DNA from: Myxococcales bacterium 68-20
GTDB lineage: Bacteria; Myxococcota_A; Polyangia; Polyangiales; Polyangiaceae
Length of the DNA: 47,554 bases
Direction: 5' to 3'
Assembly: GCA_001899635.1 (NCBI GenBank)
Contig: MKVQ01000003.1
Span: 191,243-238,796, forward strand
The notes beneath the pieces are model-generated. The model searched no databases, was not told the origin of the DNA, and worked only from the letters and a program-made list of their open reading frames with translations. Numbering within the stretch: position 1 is the stretch's first letter; each line of letters begins with the position of its first letter. This document shows positions 25,769-33,747 of this stretch, piece after piece. The position numbers were made by a program, and so were the translations under genes.

Positions 25769-27436
25769 TCAGCGTGGGAACGAGGGCCGGCGCGACGCCC
25801 CGTACACCGCGTCACCCGAGGGCCGGTGCGCGCCGTACACCGCGGCGGGAGGCGGCCTCGGAGGCGTGACCGCCTGCGCAGGAATCACGAACGGTGCGGG
25901 CTGGAACTGGTTCTCGTCCCACACGGCAAGGCAGACCGCGTCGGCGAGGTCCGGGCTCCGCTTCAGTCGCTTTCGGACGTGCTCCTTCGACTCGACCTTC
26001 CTCCGGCCTCGGACGTCGAGCGAGTAGGTCCACGTGTGAAGCTCCGCGGCGAGCCGGTCGTCGTTCGGGAGGGCGCCCCCCTCCCTCAGCCACTGGCGCG
26101 CCGCGAAAATGATCTGGTCCGAAAGATAGGCGTACTCGTTGGGGAGCCTCGGGGTCTCAGCACCATGAAGCGGGACAACCTGGAGCCACCGCGGCTTGCG
26201 TTCGTGCAGGGCGGCGATGACCCGGGTGCCGACGCCAGCGGCGTCGATCTTCGCGATCACGACCTCGCGGGCGACAGCATCCCGATGCTCCTCGGCCGTC
26301 TCGATGATGCGCTCAGCGACGGCAGTTTCGGACAGGCCGTTCCAGTGTGGCACCTCGAGGATCTTGAGCCCACGGCGGACGGCGATCGCCGTGTCGTCGT
26401 TGCCCATCAGGGCCACGTCCACTCCAAGGTGCAACGGCCCCTCAGCTACCGTCAGGGGCCACCGCAGGATCGCGTCGTCGATGAGCGGCCGCGGGATGAC
26501 CTGATGCGTGTGCTCGGGCGCAAACTCGCCCAACACTCGGATCCGGTACTGGCCGCTGTCGATGCCGTACTTGGCGATCTGCCCCTTTCGCCACTCCTCG
26601 GTGGCCAGCGCGACGTCCTTGAGCCCGAGCGCGATGACCCTCTCGGACGAGATGTGGAACGTGCTGTAGAGGTGCTTCTTCGAGGTCTGCGACTCGTAGA
26701 AGAAGCCCTCAGTCCGCGTCGGGTTGCTGATGTAGATGAGCCGAGCGTGACGGCTGGCCAGGTTCCCCTGGATGACCTCGTCAACCTTGTCGTCGACGCC
26801 GGACGCCTCGTCGACAATATAAAGGATGTACATGCCGGAGCGGCCGGCCATCGCCTCCGGCTTCTCCGCCGTGCACCCCTTGATGCGCCGGAAGTCGTCC
26901 GACACGAGCCCGTCGAGGGACGAGACGTGCGGCTCTTCCGGGATGATGGCGCTGTGAGGGCACGGGCGCGGATAGTCCGGATATTCCGGGTTCGCCTCCT
27001 CCGCAGCGCGTCGGCACGAAAGGCACGTGCCCGACCGTTGGATGAGACGTTTGATCTCGTCCCATATGACGTCGTCGATCGTCTTGCCGTTCGGACCGAC
27101 GAGCCAGACCTTGGCCTCCGGAAAGGTGCAGAAGAACCAGAGCGCCAAGATCGCGCAGACCAGCGACTTGCCGACCTTGTGACCGCTCCGTACGGAGGTG
27201 TGCCGGTTCTCGACGACCGAGTTCGCGATGCCCTGCTGGCCCTCCCAAAGCTCGATCGCAACGATGTCCCTCGCGAACCCCGTCGGGTCCGTCGCGTACT
27301 TCGAGCTTGGCCACCTCAGCGTCGTCGCTGCTCGGGCGATCGCGCCGAACGCGGAGGCGCAGACCCCGGCCATCGTGGTCTCGGAATCCGCCTGCGGGCC
27401 GAGCCGAGCTTCCTTCTCCGCCCGTGCGAGGGTCAA
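25769..27436 (-). CDS. Terminase large subunit (Mu gp28-like)
   Basis: A 555-residue protein. I start it at TTG 27436, which overlaps the small terminase stop (TTGA) and follows GGAGGGG; ATG 27373 is the alternative. Motifs: a Walker A-like RSGHKVGKS at about 83-91, Walker B LYIVDEASG at about 206-214, and a C-terminal RNase H-like nuclease starting GVDVALMGNDDTAIAV at about 335. There is also a CxxC-type insertion (GTCLSCRRAAEE ... RPCPHSA). It is the packaging motor and headful or site-specific cutter. Confidence 0.88.
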   Translation of the reverse strand: MTLARAEKEARLGPQADSETTMAGVCASAFGAIARAATTLRWPSSKYATDPTGFARDIVAIELWEGQQGIANSVVENRHTSVRSGHKVGKSLVCAILALWFFCTFPEAKVWLVGPNGKTIDDVIWDEIKRLIQRSGTCLSCRRAAEEANPEYPDYPRPCPHSAIIPEEPHVSSLDGLVSDDFRRIKGCTAEKPEAMAGRSGMYILYIVDEASGVDDKVDEVIQGNLASRHARLIYISNPTRTEGFFYESQTSKKHLYSTFHISSERVIALGLKDVALATEEWRKGQIAKYGIDSGQYRIRVLGEFAPEHTHQVIPRPLIDDAILRWPLTVAEGPLHLGVDVALMGNDDTAIAVRRGLKILEVPHWNGLSETAVAERIIETAEEHRDAVAREVVIAKIDAAGVGTRVIAALHERKPRWLQVVPLHGAETPRLPNEYAYLSDQIIFAARQWLREGGALPNDDRLAAELHTWTYSLDVRGRRKVESKEHVRKRLKRSPDLADAVCLAVWDENQFQPAPFVIPAQAVTPPRPPPAAVYGAHRPSGDAVYGASRRPSFPR

Positions 27437-28035
27437 CGCCCCTCCAAGCGGAGGAGCGCGCGCTCGATGGCGCCGGCAGCGTCGGGCCACGGGCGAACAG
27501 CCTCGGAGATCGTGCTGACGATCTGCCGGAACTCCCGGGAGGCGATGATCTTGGCCTTGTCGAAGGCGTGCGCCCCGGTGATCCGACCGACCTTCTCGAG
27601 CGTGGTCGTGAGGCCGCGGATGACGATCTCCCGCTCCTTCGGGGTCGCGTTCGAGTCGCGCTGAATGCGCCCCAACTCGGCCTGGATGTACGAGGTGAGC
27701 GCTCCGGCCGTGGCCTCGAAGCTGGCTTCCTCGCCAGCGTCCGAATGCTCAGAAACCGTCGGCGGGACGACAGAAGCCGCAGCCGTTGATGAAGCCACGC
27801 TGGCTTCCGTGGCTTCCTCGTCGATCGGCTCGTCCCACGCCGCGATCGGAATCTTGTAGAGGCGTAGCGCGAGCTGGCGCTTCTCGGGCGAAGGCTTCGT
27901 CGTGCCCTTCTGCCAGAAGCTGATGTTCTTCCCGCTGACGCCGAAGTCCCGCGCGAGCTCGGAACCGTCGACCCCCGTTCGCCTGAGGAGCCAGCCGCCA
28001 CGATTCGGCGTCGATCTTCGTACCCGCTTTGGCAT
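27433..28035 (-). CDS. Terminase small subunit with N-terminal HTH
   Basis: A 200-residue protein from ATG 28035 (MPKRVRRSTPNRGGWLLRRT). An N-terminal helix-turn-helix (ELARDFGVSGKNISFWQKGT) is followed by an Ala/Ser/Glu-rich linker and a helical C-terminus (RALLRLEGR). It lies just upstream of the large terminase, so it should recognise the packaging site. Its start codon lies within a 13-bp inverted repeat. Confidence 0.72.
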   Translation of the reverse strand: MPKRVRRSTPNRGGWLLRRTGVDGSELARDFGVSGKNISFWQKGTTKPSPEKRQLALRLYKIPIAAWDEPIDEEATEASVASSTAAASVVPPTVSEHSDAGEEASFEATAGALTSYIQAELGRIQRDSNATPKEREIVIRGLTTTLEKVGRITGAHAFDKAKIIASREFRQIVSTISEAVRPWPDAAGAIERALLRLEGR

Positions 28036-28054
28036 GGGAGCTGCCAAAGCGGGT
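28022..28054. repeat. 13-bp inverted repeat at the small terminase start
   Basis: ACCCGCTTTGGCA (28022-28034) and TGCCAAAGCGGGT (28042-28054) are perfect inverse complements around TGGGAGC. The ATG of the small terminase (28035-28033) sits at the inner edge. It may be a packaging (cos/pac) recognition site, an autoregulatory operator for the HTH-containing small subunit, or an mRNA hairpin that masks the start. Confidence 0.65.
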
Positions 28055-28310
28055 TCATCAACAGCCTATGGCTTCAGACTCGGCTTCTCGGGATATCCCG
28101 CCCCCAGAGTCAACGGCCCCCGCCATTCTCCCCCACCCTTCACTGTCAGGCGTACCCATCGGGACACTCCCACCGGCGACGGCATCGTCCTGCCCTTCCG
28201 CGGGGTCTGCCTGGGGCTCTCGTCGCGCGCAGCTACCTGCGGGCGTCCGGGAGACGAGAGCCCACGGGAGGGCGACGAGACGGCCGCCGCCCAGAGGCTC
28301 TTGCGAGGGT
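28055..28310. other. Non-coding region with hairpins (possible packaging site)
   Basis: I see no convincing gene here; frames on both strands are Pro/Arg/Ser-rich. The region holds a perfect palindrome CGGGATATCCCG at about 28089-28100, and GGGCTCTCGTC (28214-28224) paired with GACGAGAGCCC (28253-28263) over 28 bases. With the inverted repeat at the small terminase start, this is the best candidate for the packaging site and/or late transcription control. Confidence 0.4.
28214..28263. repeat. 11-bp inverted repeat, stem-loop
   Basis: GGGCTCTCGTC at 28214-28224 and its exact inverse complement at 28253-28263, with a G/C-rich 28-base loop. No T-tract follows on the minus strand, so a simple intrinsic terminator is unlikely. 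Confidence 0.5.
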
Positions 28311-28538
28311 TCAGGGGACGATTGCGGTGAGTTGGTCGCGGAACGCCGCTACGGCTGCGAGGCGAGTGCTCCCAGCGCATGGGACCGGAAAACTCTGGCT
28401 CACCAGCACGGCACCATCGACCGTGGCGCGGTACTCGGCGCTCTCATCATCCCCCTGGTAGACGTGGAAGGTGGGGTTCAGGCCGAGGCACTCGGTTTCG
28501 ATGGCGGAGATCGTGGCGTAGTCACATGCGGTTATCAT
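28311..28538 (-). CDS. Small hypothetical virion-associated protein
   Basis: A 75-residue protein (MITACDYATISAIETECLGL, then NPTFHVYQGDDESAEYRATV). It contains the same VYQGDD hexapeptide as the gene at 29130-29525, which hints at a related strand-turn fold. It lies 25 bases downstream of the collagen-like gene and is likely part of the same transcript. No function is known to me. Confidence 0.5.
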   Translation of the reverse strand: MITACDYATISAIETECLGLNPTFHVYQGDDESAEYRATVDGAVLVSQSFPVPCAGSTRLAAVAAFRDQLTAIVP

Positions 28539-28563
28539 TGCTGCACTCCGTTTGAGTAGAGAG

Positions 28564-29133
28564 TCACCCGCCGAATGCCCGGCCCCGGGTGGAGCCGTTG
28601 CGGTAGGAGACGGCGATGGGCACGCCTACGGGGCCCTGGAAGGCAATCTGCACCGTCGGACCGGAGATCTGGAACCAGGCGTCCAACTCGGGATCCGTCC
28701 GACGGGGATTGGGGTCCGTGGTATCGCCAACGAACGCCGCATCACCACTGCCGACGCGATGGGCGTGCGCTACGAGTTCGAAGCGAGCCGTGATGCTCCC
28801 GTCTGCTGAGTACATGATCACCCGCTGCTCGAAGTCTCGGATCTCGTTAGGGGCGAGCGTGTAGAGCCCGACGACCCACGGCGTGGCGGCAGTGATCGGG
28901 CCGCTGAAGCGCCACTTGACCGTCTCCTCCTGGGAAGCGTTGCCGGTGATGATGACCTGGTTGGCGGTCATCTCGACGCTGGAGCCGGTGCCGTTCAGAC
29001 CGGGCACTCCGGAGCCGGCCGGTCCAGGGTCACCCTTTGCGCCGGGGTCTCCCTGCAGTCCGCGCTCGCCCTGCTCTCCACGCTCTCCGCGCTCGCCCCT
29101 CAGACCACGCGACTTGATGACGACGATGCTCAT
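28564..29133 (-). CDS. Collagen-like phage protein
   Basis: A 189-residue protein. Residues 10-45 are G-x-y triplets (GLRGERGERGEQGERGLQG and onward to GLNG) with Glu-Arg pairs that stabilise collagen-type triple helices. The C-terminal domain is beta-rich. Collagen-like phage proteins are usually fibre or head-attached parts. It is upstream of the terminase genes, far from the tail fibre, so a head fibre or decoration role is plausible. The start overlaps the previous stop (ATGA). Confidence 0.7.
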   Translation of the reverse strand: MSIVVIKSRGLRGERGERGEQGERGLQGDPGAKGDPGPAGSGVPGLNGTGSSVEMTANQVIITGNASQEETVKWRFSGPITAATPWVVGLYTLAPNEIRDFEQRVIMYSADGSITARFELVAHAHRVGSGDAAFVGDTTDPNPRRTDPELDAWFQISGPTVQIAFQGPVGVPIAVSYRNGSTRGRAFGG

Positions 29134-29525
29134 GATGCCCTCGTGACGGTGGCCATGACAGTGAACGTGCCGCGCAACCGGAGATGTTGTTTGCCTTCCT
29201 CGTCGCGAAGGAAGAGGTCGTAGGCGTACGTGCCGTCCTGCATACCGAGCGACTGAGCCGCCGAGACGGTCAACACGATGCCGTTCGGAGCCGCGGGGGC
29301 TGCGTCGCCCTCATACGGAGCCGCATCGAACACCAAGCCGCCACCGGGCTCGCTCGTGGACGTCAGGAGGTGCGGGGCGTTGCCGTTGCGATTCGCCCGG
29401 ACCTGCATGCGAGCGGTCAGGCTCGAGAGGTCCTCCGGCGTCCGATCCTCACCGAAGAAGTAGATGGGGATCTCGGTGTCGTCGCCCTGGTAGACCGTGA
29501 TGTTGTACGTCTCGACGCCGCTCAT
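29130..29525 (-). CDS. Hypothetical phage structural protein (YQGDD type)
   Basis: A 131-residue protein from ATG 29525 (MSGVETYNITVYQGDDTEIP). The longer frame adds 40 residues with no visible ribosome binding site. The pattern of an acidic turn in the first strand, EDRTPEDLSSLTARMQVRAN, then GTYAYDLFLRDEEGKQHLRL is like small beta proteins in phage virion operons (BppU-type or head accessory proteins). It is the first gene of the late strand. Confidence 0.6.
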   Translation of the reverse strand: MSGVETYNITVYQGDDTEIPIYFFGEDRTPEDLSSLTARMQVRANRNGNAPHLLTSTSEPGGGLVFDAAPYEGDAAPAAPNGIVLTVSAAQSLGMQDGTYAYDLFLRDEEGKQHLRLRGTFTVMATVTRAS

Positions 29526-30112
29526 CTGACACCCCGCTGTTGGTGCCGCCCAACGCCATGCTTCAAGAGGGGGTCTCGTCCTATGCGCGAGGAGCGAAGC
29601 CTCGTCCTGGGATCTCCCCAGGCACCATGCAGCGGCGGGCGGCATTCAACGCCGGCTCATAGGAGGGCGAAGGCGCGTCAGACGGGTGACCGGGTCTGAC
29701 CAGCAGCGGAGTAGTTCTCTACGCCGGGGCAGGGGATCGAGCCGAACACTGAACTAGTGGATGCACCCGTTCAGCGAAATTTTGTCCTCAGGCGCTGTAC
29801 CTAAGTGCCAGTTCGGAAACGGATTTTGTCTCCCCCCATACCCGAACATCCGGGTATTTCCCCAGGGTTCCCCTCACCTTTTCCACTACTTTTGCACGCC
29901 GTATCCGCCCGTAATCACTGCGAATAAGCGCGCCCAAAGAAATCGACCGTCCCCCCTTTCTTCAAATCACGAACCGGAGTAGGGCTAAGTGAAGAGCACG
30001 GCCGTGGCCTCAGCGGTCGCACTGCTGCACAAAGAGGCAGGGCTGGAAGCGCGCCAACGCGTCCAGCCCTTTGGAGAACCCGAACCCCCTTCCAAGAGGA
30101 ACGAGTCATCGC
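29526..30112. promoter_or_regulatory. Divergent regulatory region between late and accessory genes
   Basis: About 590 bases between divergent transcripts with no convincing gene. It is more A/T-rich than the surroundings from 29760 to 29960. A hairpin ATACCCG (29838-29844) / CGGGTAT (29851-29857) with six loop bases is followed by TTT on the plus strand and may be an attenuator. The late promoter should lie at its left end; I could not identify boxes. Confidence 0.4.
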
Positions 30113-30994
30113 ATGGGCGAACCTATCACAACGAATCCCGAAAACATCCCGAACGAACACCGCGTCCTCAACGCCTGGAACACGAAGGAGATTTTGGTCC
30201 TCGGGATGACCTACCCGGCGTACTCGAACAAGTACACGGAGCTGGTCTGCACCGGCGCAATCGAGGAGGACACGAAGCGCCTCATCAGGATCCACCCGAT
30301 GCCGAAGCGCTACCTCGACGAAGGTCAGGGCTTCAAGAACTTCCAGAGGATCGAGGCGCGCGTCCAACGCAACCGCCACGATCCTCGTCCCGAGAGCATC
30401 CGCGTCGACTTCCCGAGCGTTCGCCCGCTGGACGAGATCCCCGCGAAGACCCCGGAGGCGCGACGTGCGTACCTCGAGCAATCGCCGAGCCTCGTTAGGT
30501 CGGTCGAGGAGCTCCAAGGTCTCAACGCGCGCTTCGGGATGTCGCTCGGCATCGTCGTCCCGAAGTCCATCGACGTGAAGATCCGCAAGCGCACACCGAG
30601 CGAGCGCGCCGAGTGGTACGCGACCGAGCGGAAGTTCATGAGCCAGAAGACCCTCGAGTTGGTCCGGCCTCCGAAGAAGATCGACTTCCCGGAAGCCGAG
30701 TTCCTCGTCACGTGGACGTGCAACGATCCTCGCTGCACGAAGGGCCACACGTCGGGCCTCAGGTCCTGGTCGATCCACGAAGGCTACCGGAAGCTGAAGA
30801 GAGACCCGGCGCGCGACAAGAAGATGCTCGAGACGATGGAGCGCGAGTTCGACCTGACGAAGCGCGACGTCTTCCTCTTCCTCGGCACCTTCCACAACCA
30901 CCAGACCACCTTCGGTTTGATGGACGCCTACCGTCCGAAGAAGCGGATCGTCGAAGCGCCGTCTCCCCAGCTCGGACTGTTCGCGCGGTCATGA
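30113..30994 (+). CDS. Conserved protein of unknown function with CxxxxCxxxH zinc site
   Basis: A 293-residue protein from ATG 30113 (AGAGGAACGAG upstream). The first part (EILVLGMTYPAYSNKYTELV, CTGAIEEDTKRLIRIHPMPK, RVQRNRHDPRPESIRVD) belongs to a widespread uncharacterised family whose members start 'LVKTYP..S.KY.E.VCTAG' and have 'DPRPES'. A zinc site Cys203-x4-Cys208-x3-His212 precedes a Trp/helix block (GLRSWSIHEGYRKL). Such genes are often found near mobile and defence genes, from memory. No activity is known to me. It opens the plus-strand accessory segment of the prophage. Confidence 0.62.
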   Translation: MGEPITTNPENIPNEHRVLNAWNTKEILVLGMTYPAYSNKYTELVCTGAIEEDTKRLIRIHPMPKRYLDEGQGFKNFQRIEARVQRNRHDPRPESIRVDFPSVRPLDEIPAKTPEARRAYLEQSPSLVRSVEELQGLNARFGMSLGIVVPKSIDVKIRKRTPSERAEWYATERKFMSQKTLELVRPPKKIDFPEAEFLVTWTCNDPRCTKGHTSGLRSWSIHEGYRKLKRDPARDKKMLETMEREFDLTKRDVFLFLGTFHNHQTTFGLMDAYRPKKRIVEAPSPQLGLFARS

Positions 30995-31000
30995 TGCCGG

Positions 31001-31031
31001 CGTGGGCGCCCCCGACGGCTTGAGGGCGCCC
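31001..31031 (+). terminator. Hairpin after the zinc-site gene
   Basis: GGGCGCCC occurs twice (about 31002-31010 and 31022-31030) around CCGACGGCTTGA and pairs into an 8-bp stem, just after the stop of the preceding gene. No strong T-tract follows, so it is a weak terminator at best. Confidence 0.4.
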
Positions 31032-31096
31032 GCGCTTCCCTGCTACCGTCGGCTGTCCGTCATATCTGCGCGGCGGGCGAAGAAGGAGGCGTGACG

Positions 31097-32146
31097 ATGG
31101 TCGACCAGAGCACGATCGACACTGTCGTCGAAGTCGCCAAGGTGGCGGGCAACAGCCTTGTGCTCGCAAAGCTCCTCGACGTGGCGAAAAGCGGAATCGG
31201 AGCCGTCGCCCGTCCGTGGATGATTAAGCGCGACGCTCGGGCGCACGCGGAAGCGGACGTGGAGGTCGGCATCATCCGCGAGGCGAGCAGACTGGAGGCG
31301 GAGGAGTCGAGGAGGAAAGCCCTCCCGCCTGCACCGGAGCTTCAGGCGCCGCGCTCCTCCGAGCTGACGAGGCCGGCCGACACGGGGCTCGTGATCGACG
31401 TGGACTGGGAGGACCTCCCTCCCCTTGCGAAGCGGACCGAGCAGCGGCTCACCTACCAGGAGGAGAAGCGCCAGCTCAATGTCGAGAGCGTGATCCGCGA
31501 GGCGGCCGAGGAGCTCCAGGGCGCAACGGAGATCTCCGACGAGCCCGTCGACGACGACTGGACGGCGCGCTTCTTCGGAAGCGTCCAGGATGTGTCAAAC
31601 GGGCGGATGAGAAAGCTCTGGGCGAAGATCCTTGCGGGGGAGGTCGTGAAGCCAGGTTCGTTCTCGCCCCGTACGCTCGAGATACTTCGCAACATAGACC
31701 CCAAGGATGCTGACCTCTTCACTCGCGCCGCACGTTTGGCGACACGCAACGGAGCCATCCTCAGCATAGGCGAAGGCAAGGACTTCCAAGATATTCAGCT
31801 GGCCATGACCCTCACCGAGGCAGGACTCTTCAACACTCGCTTCGCCATGAGCTACGGTCTCCGCTCGACCAACGACGATCGATTCCATTCCCATATCAAC
31901 TTTCGCGACGTCGCCCTCCGGATTGCCGGCGAGAACCCGAAGGGCACCGTCGCAATCGAAGCGGTGGCCCTGACTCGAGTGGGTAGAGAGCTGGCGTCCG
32001 TTGTCGCTACAGAATCGTGTCGCCAACACCTCAGGGACGTCGCCGATTATGTACAAACCTACGGCCACACGGTGACGGCGCATCGAATAGTTCGCATGAC
32101 CGACGAACACACCGCCGATTACGACGAGACACCCATCGATTTCTAG
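31097..32146 (+). CDS. DUF2806 family protein
   Basis: A 349-residue protein from ATG 31097, six bases after a GTG; AGGAGG seven bases upstream favours the ATG. The N-terminal helices (VEVAKVAGNSLVLAKLLDVA, IKRDARAHAEADVEVGIIRE) precede the conserved middle EKRQLNVESVIREAAEELQG, DEPVDDDWTARFFGSVQDVS, then LWAKILAGEVVKPGSFSPRT, which is the DUF2806 signature. The C-terminal 140 residues are a probable sensing or effector domain. The function is unknown; the family is frequent in accessory and phage-related loci. Confidence 0.75.
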   Translation: MVDQSTIDTVVEVAKVAGNSLVLAKLLDVAKSGIGAVARPWMIKRDARAHAEADVEVGIIREASRLEAEESRRKALPPAPELQAPRSSELTRPADTGLVIDVDWEDLPPLAKRTEQRLTYQEEKRQLNVESVIREAAEELQGATEISDEPVDDDWTARFFGSVQDVSNGRMRKLWAKILAGEVVKPGSFSPRTLEILRNIDPKDADLFTRAARLATRNGAILSIGEGKDFQDIQLAMTLTEAGLFNTRFAMSYGLRSTNDDRFHSHINFRDVALRIAGENPKGTVAIEAVALTRVGRELASVVATESCRQHLRDVADYVQTYGHTVTAHRIVRMTDEHTADYDETPIDF

Positions 32147-32195
32147 GATCGAGCGGAGCGTAGCGACCCGGACCGTCGCAGGTCGGGCATATATT

Positions 32196-32257
32196 CCCGC
32201 CGGATTACAGCTGGCATACAATTGGCCTGGGCAATACCAACCAATTGCGGGGAATAA
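32196..32257 (+). promoter_or_regulatory. Nested inverted repeats upstream of the Cys-rich membrane gene
   Basis: CAATTGG and CCAATTG lie about 15 bases apart within a larger near-palindrome TATTCCCGC ... GCGGGGAATA. The region ends at the ATG and is A/T-rich compared with its surroundings. It may be an operator or promoter for the gene at 32258. Confidence 0.35.
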
Positions 32258-32983
32258 ATGGACGACAATCGTGATCAACCTGCTACGCGCTCTCGGGGGA
32301 TGCTCTCTGCCAAGGTCGGGGCGAAGCATGTCCTGCTAGCCGTGGGCCTGCTCGGCGTGGCGGTCGGCGGCGTCTTCTACGCGTCGCAGGGCAGCAAGCC
32401 CGACTTTCTCTGCCGGATGGAGGTCGGCTGCAAGGAGCGCGGTCTGTGCGCCGGAACCCGCGACTCGTGCATCGCGGCGTCCGACCAGGACTGCGCATCC
32501 TCCGAGGCCTGTGCGAAGGACAAAGAGTGCGTCCAGCACGGCGGCCGCTGCGTGACGGAAGCGACGCGAGCGGCAATAGCCACGATGGCGGCGCAGCAGT
32601 CGGCCTCGAAGGAGGTTGCCGATTATCTGAAGCTCGCCGTGCACGACTACAGGCAGTTCGGGACGTCTGACCCCCTCCTGGAAGCCGCCGAGTGGGGAAC
32701 GGCGAAGTTCAACGGCCGTACCCTCCCTGCAGCCATCATCCGCGCGAACATCACGATAACGGACAGGCTAGCGGGTGAGAGACGCCCCACGTGCACGGTC
32801 CTGGCGGCGATCAACGATCAAGAATTCAAGATGTGGCGCGCGAAGGAAGGCTTCATGTGCAAAGAGAAGCTCGGCGGGGAGCTTGCCGACTGGCGTTCGC
32901 GCAACGAGTTCAGGGCGACTGCCTCGTGGGCGCAGACTCCGGCAGTCGCACTGAACGGGACGCCTCCCGAGCCGTCGCCCTGA
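32258..32983 (+). CDS. Cys-rich single-pass membrane protein
   Basis: A 241-residue protein with GCGGGGAATAA upstream. One hydrophobic segment at about 24-43 (HVLLAVGLLGVAVGGVFYAS) is followed by a cysteine cluster (FLCRMEVGCKERGLCAG, DSCIAASDQDCASSEACA, KDKECVQHGGRCV), probably disulfide-bonded outside the membrane, then a C-terminal domain. Small Cys-rich modules of this kind are common on secreted myxobacterial proteins, so it may be host-derived cargo. The function is unknown. Confidence 0.6.
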   Translation: MDDNRDQPATRSRGMLSAKVGAKHVLLAVGLLGVAVGGVFYASQGSKPDFLCRMEVGCKERGLCAGTRDSCIAASDQDCASSEACAKDKECVQHGGRCVTEATRAAIATMAAQQSASKEVADYLKLAVHDYRQFGTSDPLLEAAEWGTAKFNGRTLPAAIIRANITITDRLAGERRPTCTVLAAINDQEFKMWRAKEGFMCKEKLGGELADWRSRNEFRATASWAQTPAVALNGTPPEPSP

Positions 32984-32987
32984 TGCG

Positions 32988-33164
32988 CTAGCTCTCGAGC
33001 GCCTCCCGCAGCGTCCGGTGGGCGGTCACCCAGTAGTCTCCCGAGCCGTCACATTTGGCGAGGAAGACGAGCCAGGGCCGCCCACGCATCGACGAGCGCT
33101 GGACGAACGAGCGCGCGCTCCGGGGGTAGCGACGGCCTACGACGGGGTACCCGGCGACGATCAT
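32988..33164 (-). CDS. Small hypothetical protein (58 aa)
   Basis: Starts at ATG 33164, overlapping the stop of the upstream gene (ATGA); the longer frame upstream is Arg/Gly-rich and rejected. The sequence is basic and Trp/Tyr-containing (MIVAGYPVVGRRYPRSARSF). It is the last gene of a five-gene coupled operon. No function is known to me. Confidence 0.5.
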   Translation of the reverse strand: MIVAGYPVVGRRYPRSARSFVQRSSMRGRPWLVFLAKCDGSGDYWVTAHRTLREALES

Positions 33165-33547
33165 CGGTCGTGGACTCCCATCACCTCGGCGTACGCGCGC
33201 ATCTCTTCGAGCGGTGGCAGCGCCCGGACCGCGTCGAGCCATACGCGGAGCTCGACGTGGTCCTTGACCCACATCCGTCGAAGTCGCCTATTCGGCCAGA
33301 CCTCGAGACGGAGATGGGACAGGTAGGCCGTGCAGACGTCGGGATCGGGCCACATGAGCGTCACAAACACGCGGGGATCCCAGCATGGATCTGAGTCCAC
33401 GAGCACAGCCACCTTCCCTGCGCACTCGCGTTTCCAGCGCTGGCAAATGGACTCCAGACGGCTTCTCGGGATGCGCCTCACCATCGAAGCGGTGATCTCG
33501 AGGTAGCCGCGTCGTCGAGCGCGCCGTAGGAGCTTGCGAGGATTCAT
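33161..33547 (-). CDS. Hypothetical protein (128 aa)
   Basis: From ATG 33547 (MNPRKLLRRARRRGYLEITA). A strongly basic N-terminus is followed by an alternating hydrophobic segment (RECAGKVAVLVDSDPCWDPR) and LRLEVWPNRRLRRMWVKDHV. It overlaps both neighbours by 4 bases. It may bind nucleic acid, but no fold is recognised. Confidence 0.5.
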   Translation of the reverse strand: MNPRKLLRRARRRGYLEITASMVRRIPRSRLESICQRWKRECAGKVAVLVDSDPCWDPRVFVTLMWPDPDVCTAYLSHLRLEVWPNRRLRRMWVKDHVELRVWLDAVRALPPLEEMRAYAEVMGVHDR

Positions 33548-33747
33548 CGGTCGTGGATCTCGTCGACGGTGCACTCGAGGTCCTCGCAGTCGTCGCTCGG
33601 GATCCCGTGCTTGCACGACCGCGTGAGGATGATCTCCCGGATGACCGGGCAGTATCGGGGGAGGCTCTGCTGCGCGGCCGCCAGATCCCGCCACGCAGCC
33701 ACCGCACCAGGACTCGGCATCCAGAGCGGGCTATCCCGGAGGGTCAT
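33544..33747 (-). CDS. Small hypothetical protein (67 aa)
   Basis: From ATG 33747 (MTLRDSPLWMPSPGAVAAWR). The C-terminal part carries paired cysteines and a His (TRSCKHGIPSDDCEDLECTV), possibly a metal site. It is coupled to its neighbours by ATGA overlaps. Confidence 0.5.
   Translation of the reverse strand: MTLRDSPLWMPSPGAVAAWRDLAAAQQSLPRYCPVIREIILTRSCKHGIPSDDCEDLECTVDEIHDR

Noticed and set aside
28185-28200. 16-base match with 3354-3369 (TCGTCCTGCCCTTCCG)
   Set aside because: A single match of this length is expected by chance in GC-rich sequence of this size, and the contexts are unrelated.
29680-29760. Possible tRNA-like structure in the divergent region
   Set aside because: A GGGATCGAGCC element resembles a T-arm, but no consistent cloverleaf could be built.
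29915-30901. 328-codon minus-strand open frame
   Set aside because: It mirrors the well-supported plus-strand gene at 30113-30994.
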